From Paenimyroides viscosum (GTDB lineage Bacteria > Bacteroidota > Bacteroidia > Flavobacteriales > Flavobacteriaceae), in NCBI RefSeq assembly GCF_003858535.1, contig NZ_RQTJ01000011.1, positions 18,828 to 82,827 on the forward strand: DNA of 64,000 nucleotides, written 5' to 3'. The notes below the pieces were generated by a model. The model made no database searches. It was given only the letters and a program-made list of their open reading frames with translations, and had not been told where the DNA came from. A program made the translations under genes and the position numbers. Shown one piece after another: positions 58,567 through 64,000 of this stretch (position 1 is its first letter; every line of letters begins with the position of its first letter).

Positions 58567-59196
58567 ATGAAAAAATTAATGATGTTGGCTGTTGTAGCAT
58601 TAAGTGTAATTGCTTGCAATAAAGAAACAGCGGCAACTACAAATGTTGATAAAACTACTTCTACGGCAGAAGGTTTTAAAACAGCTTATATCGATACGGA
58701 AGAATTAATGAAAGAATATCAGGAATTCAAAGATTTCGAAGCAAAGTTCAAAACAATGTCTGATAAAATGAAAAATGAATTAGACAATGATGCAAAGAGA
58801 TTTCAGAATGATGTTTTAGATCTTCAAAAAAATGCACAGTCTAAAGGAATGGAGTGGGCGCAAAAACGTCAGGCAGAATTAGAACGCCGTCAGCAAACGT
58901 TAGCAGAAAAAGAGCAAAACTACATGAAAAAGTTTCAGGAAGAAAGTGCTGTTGAACGCGATTCAATGGTTACTAAAATGAAAACTTTCATTAAAGATTA
59001 CGGTAAAGAAAAAGGTTACGATTATATCTACGGAACAGGCGATGCTGCATCGGTTTTATACGGAAAAGAAGAATACAATCTAACCAAAGAAATTTTATCG
59101 CTTTTACACAAACAGTACGAAGAAAAAACGGGTAAAAAAGTTGAAGTAAAAGAAGAAACAAAAAAAGAAGAGGTTAAGAAAACCGAAACTAAATAA
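58567..59196 (+). CDS. OmpH/Skp-like lipoprotein
   Basis: The 209-aa protein has a lipoprotein signal (MLAVVALSVIACNKE). After a Thr-rich linker, FKTAYIDTEELMKEYQEFKDFEAKF is the start of the OmpH/Skp fold, followed by a long coiled coil (about residues 60-140, KMKNELDNDAKRFQNDVL and QKRQAELERRQQTLAEKEQNY). The C-terminal beta part is KGYDYIYGTGDAASVLYGKEEYNLT. Skp-type chaperones hold outer-membrane proteins during periplasmic transit. The tail is Lys/Glu-rich low complexity. The lipid anchor is a Bacteroidota variant of the soluble Skp. Confidence 0.87.
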   Translation: MKKLMMLAVVALSVIACNKETAATTNVDKTTSTAEGFKTAYIDTEELMKEYQEFKDFEAKFKTMSDKMKNELDNDAKRFQNDVLDLQKNAQSKGMEWAQKRQAELERRQQTLAEKEQNYMKKFQEESAVERDSMVTKMKTFIKDYGKEKGYDYIYGTGDAASVLYGKEEYNLTKEILSLLHKQYEEKTGKKVEVKEETKKEEVKKTETK

Positions 59197-59202
59197 TAAA
59201 AA

Positions 59203-59231
59203 TTAAACCACCATAATTGGTGGTTTTTTTA
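59203..59231 (+). terminator. Terminator of the OmpH-like gene
   Basis: AAACCACCA and TGGTGGTTT form a 9-bp stem with a 4-nt loop followed by TTTT. Confidence 0.75.
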
Positions 59232-59241
59232 TCTTTACTCC

Positions 59242-61491
59242 ATGACAGCCGAAGCACAATTAGTTTTACAATACATACAACACACCAACAAAAACGTGTT
59301 TTTAACCGGTAAAGCAGGTACGGGTAAAACAACGCTACTTAAAAAAATTCTGTCAACAACCCATAAAAACACGGTAGTTGTTGCACCAACGGGCATCGCT
59401 GCGTTAAATGCGGGCGGTGTAACCATTCATTCGTTTTTCCAGCTGCCTTTTTCGGGCTACATTCCAACTGCCGATTTTAAAAATACAGATAGCGGTCAGT
59501 ATTTCGAAACCAAACAAACCATTACAAGGCACTTTAAAATGCCGCAATCCAAACAAACCGTTATCAGAAATTTGGAATTATTGGTTATTGATGAAGTTTC
59601 TATGCTGCGTGCCGATCTCTTAGATGCCATGAACGAAATGCTGCAGTTTGTTCGAAGATCCAGTTTGCCTTTTGGTGGTGTTCAGTTGCTTTTTATTGGC
59701 GATTTATGGCAGTTACCACCCGTTGTGCGACATGCAGATTGGCAGGTAATGAAACAGTTTTATAGCGGAATTTATTTTTTTAATGCTTGGATTATGCAGC
59801 AAACGCAGCCGGTTTATATCGAACTAAAGAAAATTTACCGTCAAGATGATGAAGCTTTTATCCTTTTGCTGAATAATTTCCGAACAAGTAACAATACACC
59901 GCAAGATTATGAACTGCTTGAAAAACAAGTAAACGAAAATTTCGATACCAAGAAAAACAAAGGTTACATAACTTTAACCACACACAACCGAAAAGCAGAC
60001 GAAATTAACGATAAAGAACTCGATAATTTAAAGGCACAGGAATATGTTTTTCTGCCCGAAATTATTGGCGATTTTCCTGAAAAAATGTATCCGTTAGAAA
60101 CTGAATTGGTTCTTAAAAAAGGTGCACAAGTAATGTTTGTTAAAAACGATTTAAGTTTTGAAAAACGTTATTACAACGGAAAAATCGGAACCGTTTTTTA
60201 TGTATCAGAAAATGAAATCGAGGTTTATCTACCAGACGATAACGTGAAAATTACCGTTGAAAAATACGAATGGCAAAATGTTCGATACGCTTTAAACGAA
60301 CAAACCAAAGAGATCGAAGAACAAGTTTTGGGAACTTTTGTGCAGTATCCGTTAAAATTGGCTTGGGCAATCACCGTTCATAAATCGCAAGGATTAACGT
60401 TTGATAAAGCTGTTCTGGATATTAACGATGTGTTCATGAGCGGGCAGGCGTATGTTGCCTTGTCGCGCCTTCGCAGTTTAAATGGTTTGGTGCTTTCAAA
60501 ACCTGTTGCCATCCGCACTATTTCGGCTGATGAAAATGTATTGTCGTTTGCCCGACAAAATGAATTGATAGATAATGAAAATCCTTTGGTTCAGGCAAAA
60601 TTAGAATATTTGTGGTTGCAGATTAAAGATACTTTTGATTGGATCAATGCCCATAAAGAATTTTTAAAATGGATTGAAACCTGGGTAACCGAAAAAAAAT
60701 CGACCCGAAAAATTTACCAAGCATGGGCGCAAAAACAAGAACGCTTGCTGGAAAATATTAAAAATGTAGGATTAAAATTTTTACAGGAATTACACACGCT
60801 TTTCACGGCAGATGATTTTAGGATTGATCATTTATTACAACGTTTAACAAAAGCATACTCGTATTTTTATCCAAAGTTAGACGAATTGGCTTACGATACC
60901 CTTTTTGTATTGGAACAGTCTAAAAAGAAGAAAGGTTTTGTGCTATTTACAGAACAATTGCGTGTTTTTGAAGACGAGCATATTAAAATGGTTTTAAAGT
61001 TGATTAAAACGAATAAAATGGTACAATTATTTGGAAGTGGCATCGATTTTTCAAGTGAAAATCTGAATGATCAGGATATTACATCGTACCGTTTAAATCA
61101 TTTAACGGGAATCAAGGAAATTCTGCGCACACAGATTTTGGATATTGACGAGATCGAAGACGATATCAAACAAATTCCAAAAACCGTAAAAGTTGCAACA
61201 ACAGATAAAACGTTTGCCCTTTGGCAGCGCAAATTTACCATTGCCGAAATTGCCGAAGAGCGCAAATTATCAGTCCAAACAATTTATCAGCATATTGCCA
61301 AATTAATAGGCGAAGATAAAATAGATATTACAGCCGTTATATCAGTCAAAAAACTTACCATTTTAAAAGAATTATTTCAGAATAACACTGATAAAAACTT
61401 AACCGAAATAAAAGCCGAAGCTCCTGAAGATATTACTTGGGAAGATTTAAGAATATATAAATCATCGCTTGCATCTGCTTCGACTAAGTAG
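59242..61491 (+). CDS. Pif1-like SF1B DNA helicase with C-terminal HTH
   Basis: The 749-aa helicase has Walker A (LTGKAGTGKTTLLKKIL, about residue 25), motif Ia (VVAPTGIAALNAGGVTIHSFFQLPF), Walker B (LVIDEVSMLRADLLDAM, about 117), motif III (LLFIGDLWQLPPV) and the C-terminal UvrD_C_2-type AWAITVHKSQGLTFDKAVLD (about 376). SGQAYVALSRLRSL is motif VI. Residues about 450-749 form an HRDC- or RQC-like extension with the helix-turn-helix RKFTIAEIAEERKLSVQTIYQHI. Pif1 helicases resolve G-quadruplexes and forked DNA. The start is 46 bp after the OmpH-like stop, behind its terminator. Confidence 0.88.
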   Translation: MTAEAQLVLQYIQHTNKNVFLTGKAGTGKTTLLKKILSTTHKNTVVVAPTGIAALNAGGVTIHSFFQLPFSGYIPTADFKNTDSGQYFETKQTITRHFKMPQSKQTVIRNLELLVIDEVSMLRADLLDAMNEMLQFVRRSSLPFGGVQLLFIGDLWQLPPVVRHADWQVMKQFYSGIYFFNAWIMQQTQPVYIELKKIYRQDDEAFILLLNNFRTSNNTPQDYELLEKQVNENFDTKKNKGYITLTTHNRKADEINDKELDNLKAQEYVFLPEIIGDFPEKMYPLETELVLKKGAQVMFVKNDLSFEKRYYNGKIGTVFYVSENEIEVYLPDDNVKITVEKYEWQNVRYALNEQTKEIEEQVLGTFVQYPLKLAWAITVHKSQGLTFDKAVLDINDVFMSGQAYVALSRLRSLNGLVLSKPVAIRTISADENVLSFARQNELIDNENPLVQAKLEYLWLQIKDTFDWINAHKEFLKWIETWVTEKKSTRKIYQAWAQKQERLLENIKNVGLKFLQELHTLFTADDFRIDHLLQRLTKAYSYFYPKLDELAYDTLFVLEQSKKKKGFVLFTEQLRVFEDEHIKMVLKLIKTNKMVQLFGSGIDFSSENLNDQDITSYRLNHLTGIKEILRTQILDIDEIEDDIKQIPKTVKVATTDKTFALWQRKFTIAEIAEERKLSVQTIYQHIAKLIGEDKIDITAVISVKKLTILKELFQNNTDKNLTEIKAEAPEDITWEDLRIYKSSLASASTK

Positions 61492-61748
61492 TTTACAAAT
61501 TATTGTGTTAAATATTTATTTTGTCACCAACATACACTATCTATAAATAGATTACAGTAAATCATACCAAACTATGCACCATAAATGGCTTTGGTATACA
61601 TTATATACGGCACTGATGCGGCATTGATGCGCTACTAAGGCGCGATTGAGTGGGGAATAGGGAAGCAGGGATCAGGAATTAACTTAAAGGTAGTAAATTT
61701 TTTCGTATTTTAGATAACTACTACAAAATATGGTAAAAATAGAAGTAT
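61492..61748. other. 257-bp gap with GC-rich short repeats
   Basis: It contains near-direct repeats (GCGGCATTGATGCGCTAC, preceded by GGCACTGATGC) at about 61608-61650 in otherwise AT-rich DNA. No gene is seen. The patch may be the fixed leader of the following unknown gene. Confidence 0.35.
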
Positions 61749-62465
61749 ATGGCTAAATCGGACAATATTTTTAACATACGGGGACGTTTGGGAGATCTTA
61801 TCTTTTGCCAGCGTAACGGTAAAACATACGTGAAGCGTTATTCGGGCGGGTTTACCAAGGCAGCCACCCAGAACCACCCCAATATAAAAGTGGGTCAGGA
61901 GCGGTTTGCGCAAGTATCCAAATATGTTAAAAGCTTAAAGCAACAGTTACAACCGTATATGTGGCGACAGAAAGACGGTACCTTCCACAACCAGCTGATG
62001 GCTATTTTTCTGCAACTAGCGAAGAACGAAACGGAAAAAACTTTCAACGAACTTGTGCAAGAATTAGACAGTTACAGTAATTTAACCAACAAATCACTCA
62101 ATAAAAACTCGAAAATAGCCCCTAGTGGTTTATTCTATGATGTCAAAACCAACCAACTTAATTTAGGCATAATCCCATATGAATTGTCAGTAAAATACAA
62201 AGGACTATTTTTAGAGGTAGCTACGGGATGGTATGGTGTGACTGATGGCGAGATTTCTTTAACCGAACCCAACATACAGTACGTAAAGCTTGACGATCAA
62301 ACGAAAAATAAAGATTTTGTTGTGGATTTTGCCCCTGCTGACGATAACAATATACGATTACCATTTGTAGGATTAGCCGTGGTTTATACCGATGATAAAG
62401 GTAGTGAATCACCGCACCCTGTGCATACAGTTATGGCTTGTTTTGTGGTAATGAGGAATGTATAA
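61749..62465 (+). CDS. Unknown 238-aa protein
   Basis: I recognise no named domain. The N-terminus (IFNIRGRLGDLIFCQRNGKTYVKRYSGG) resembles the opening of a multi-copy Bacteroidota family of hypothetical proteins with an I-x-G-x-x-G-D-L-x-F-x-x-x-x-G-K pattern, followed by a basic helical region. The second half is beta-like (LFLEVATGWYGVTDGEISL) and could be an Ig-like fold. It has no signal peptide. Its surroundings have short repeats and no operon partner. A phage or mobile origin is possible but not shown. Confidence 0.55.
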   Translation: MAKSDNIFNIRGRLGDLIFCQRNGKTYVKRYSGGFTKAATQNHPNIKVGQERFAQVSKYVKSLKQQLQPYMWRQKDGTFHNQLMAIFLQLAKNETEKTFNELVQELDSYSNLTNKSLNKNSKIAPSGLFYDVKTNQLNLGIIPYELSVKYKGLFLEVATGWYGVTDGEISLTEPNIQYVKLDDQTKNKDFVVDFAPADDNNIRLPFVGLAVVYTDDKGSESPHPVHTVMACFVVMRNV

Positions 62466-62638
62466 CAGTTGCGCTAAGTTTTATTTGCAGTAATGACGTA
62501 GATTAAAAAGAGGGTTTTCAGTAGCTTAAAAAACAAACCTCCCTAAGATAACTTTTAAAGAGGTGGTTTTTGTACTATTTTATAATAATTCTCTGAAAAT
62601 TGGAGTTATGCAACAGTTATTCTTGTTATACGATGTTA

Positions 62639-63770
62639 TTATTCTAATAGATTTTTTAGTTCTTTATATTTTTCGTCCTCCAAAATATCGAGTTCATTAA
62701 GTGTTGCGAGTTTTATTGCATTTCTTGCTTGTTTAATTCTATTTAGCATAGGTAAAATAACTCTATTTCCGTGCTTTAAAAATGACTCAAGGTCTCTTTT
62801 GCTGGTTGGAATTTTGTAACCTGTATTACTCGATGAAATAAGTATTCCTTTATCTCTTAAATTACCAATAATTTTTGATCTAAAGTACTCTTCATTCATA
62901 GGTTTTTCTCTAGTAGAATTTAAGTGACGCATTATTTCTTTTGTTGAAATATAAACGCTTTTTGGATTTGCTCTTTGTAACCAAATCAATAGGTTAAGAA
63001 ATGCAACTTGGTCACTAATTTGTAGGTCAGATGAATTACTTTTTTCAATAAAATCAAATATTCTCTGGAAACTTACATCAGAAATCCTTTTGTCAAAAGT
63101 TTGTTGGAAATTACTTTCATCAAAATCATTTAAAGTCAGTTTTCTCGGAAATATATTTATTGTAGTTATTTTTGGTTTCATTAGGCTTAATAATTCATCA
63201 CTATGTTCATTTTGCTTTGTAATATCATAAATACAAGCAATTGTTCCCGCAATAAATCAGCTAACTGAATGATTATTGATTGTTTACTATTTGCGTGTTT
63301 AAATTCGATACCAGAAAATAATGTACGTTGATGATTTTTTTTAACATATTTTTTAAATTCTAGCATAAACTTATTAGTTCCGTGTTCATCAACGCTTAAT
63401 TGCAATTCCGGAAATGTTCTAAATAGTTCTTTGTAAAGAAGATTGTTTACGAATTTATAAAACGATTTTTTATGTTTAAAACCTTCAGTCGTTAGTTGTC
63501 TCTTATCAACAACAACTGGGTAGATTAAAAAACAAGTTCTAATATTTCGTTAAGGATTTTTTTTCTACGTGTAATGTTATCACTTACTTTACTTGATTTT
63601 ATTTCTCCTGTTTGAAAATGTCTTTTTCTTATAATTTCCAAATCATTTTCCAATTTTCCAAGTTGTTCTTCTGACTTTACTAAAATTGATGCAACAATAA
63701 AATGAGAACCTTGCGTTTCAAATTCGAATGAATTATTACCTGATTCATCTGCGAATCCTAATATTATAAT
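62639..63770 (-). pseudogene. DUF3800-domain gene broken by frameshifts
   Basis: Read on the minus strand from 63770, the frame gives ILGFADESGNNSFEFETQGS, the FxDESG hallmark of DUF3800 (RNase H-like fold). It stops after ELVF at 63527-63532, in a run of six A; one more base would continue LIYPVVVDKRQLTTEGF. That second segment runs to QLADLL at about 63257, where one missing base would give IAGTIACIYDITKQNEHSDELLSLMKPKIT, joining the last intact frame at 63181-62639. The start codon reads ATT. Two single-base losses and no ATG indicate a pseudogene or sequence error. The 180-aa frame and a 72-aa frame are parts of it. Confidence 0.7.
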
Positions 63771-63941
63771 TTAAGTGTTAAGTTCATATTACGTACGGTC
63801 GGGAAAATAATGACGTATAACGTTTTGTCGTTTGGCGCAGTGGCGGATTTCGGAGCACTAAACTTTCAATACACCACAAATGTTGATGCGAGGTAGAATG
63901 CTCAATTAACCACGTCACCCGTCATTGAGCCAAACGCCTGT

Positions 63942-63967
63942 GTGTGCCCTGCATATGCAGGACACAC
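63942..63967. repeat. 13-bp cruciform-type palindrome
   Basis: GTGTGCCCTGCAT and ATGCAGGACACAC are inverted with one mismatch and no spacer. It lies in the last 230 bp of the window, which hold no gene. Nearby CGTTTGGC (about 63829) and GCCAAACG (about 63930) are also inverted. Confidence 0.55.
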
Positions 63968-64000
63968 CCCGAAAGCTTTTCAAATAGTTCAAAAATACAA

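Noticed and set aside
58377..58619. 80-codon minus-strand hydrophobic frame
   Set aside because: It is low-complexity AT-rich sequence overlapping the signal-peptide region of the OmpH-like gene.

Overview
The window is chromosomal DNA from a member of the Bacteroidota, most likely family Flavobacteriaceae (Flavobacterium/Myroides-like; the genus cannot be fixed by eye). The evidence is the low GC content, MKK-type lipoprotein signals ending in SC or AC, a GlnRS gene beside folB, a TPR-AraC hybrid regulator, DUF6261 and DUF4369 proteins, and above all a complete flexirubin-type (aryl polyene plus dialkylresorcinol) pigment cluster.

Layout. Positions 1-9.4 kb are accessory: a truncated TPR-AraC regulator with TCCAA repeat arrays at its promoter, a run of lipoproteins with hydrophobic Gly- or Cys-containing tails each followed by a tiny membrane protein (2.7-6.4 kb, a candidate toxin/immunity locus), a degenerate thioredoxin-like protein, a 42-bp-period repeat and a DUF6261 protein. 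Positions 9.4-22.4 kb are mostly housekeeping: APC permease, tRNA-Cys, folB, glnS, a RelE/ParE-type toxin-antitoxin pair, an M48 metalloprotease lipoprotein, a dicarboxylate/glutamate symporter, a YtxH/holin-like stress trio, an SPFH protein and gltX.

Positions 22.4-54.4 kb hold the pigment cluster, almost all on the minus strand with many overlapping start/stop codons. Tyrosine ammonia-lyase makes the 4-coumarate starter, a PaaK-like ligase probably activates it, and ketosynthases, ketoreductases, hotdog dehydratases and two ACPs build the polyene. DarA/DarB-type enzymes, present as two complete pairs, would make the dialkylresorcinol. BtrH-like, LpxL-like and PlsC-like acyltransferases are candidates for joining or anchoring the parts, and an MMPL fusion, a LolA-like protein and an ABC-2 transporter are candidates for transport to the outer membrane. 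A halogenase-like flavoprotein is divergent at the 54 kb end. A second darA/darB pair has split the ABC ATPase from its permease and left a 36-bp direct-repeat scar. A GIY-YIG gene with a dispersed repeat interrupts another part.

Positions 54.36-57.4 kb look origin-proximal: an AT-rich 676-bp gap with a perfect DnaA box and several near matches, followed by ybeY and mnmG with three parS-type 16-mers around them. Gene direction switches here from mostly minus to mostly plus. Beyond lie a methyltransferase, an OmpH/Skp-like lipoprotein, a Pif1-like helicase, an unknown protein and a frameshifted DUF3800 pseudogene near the right edge.
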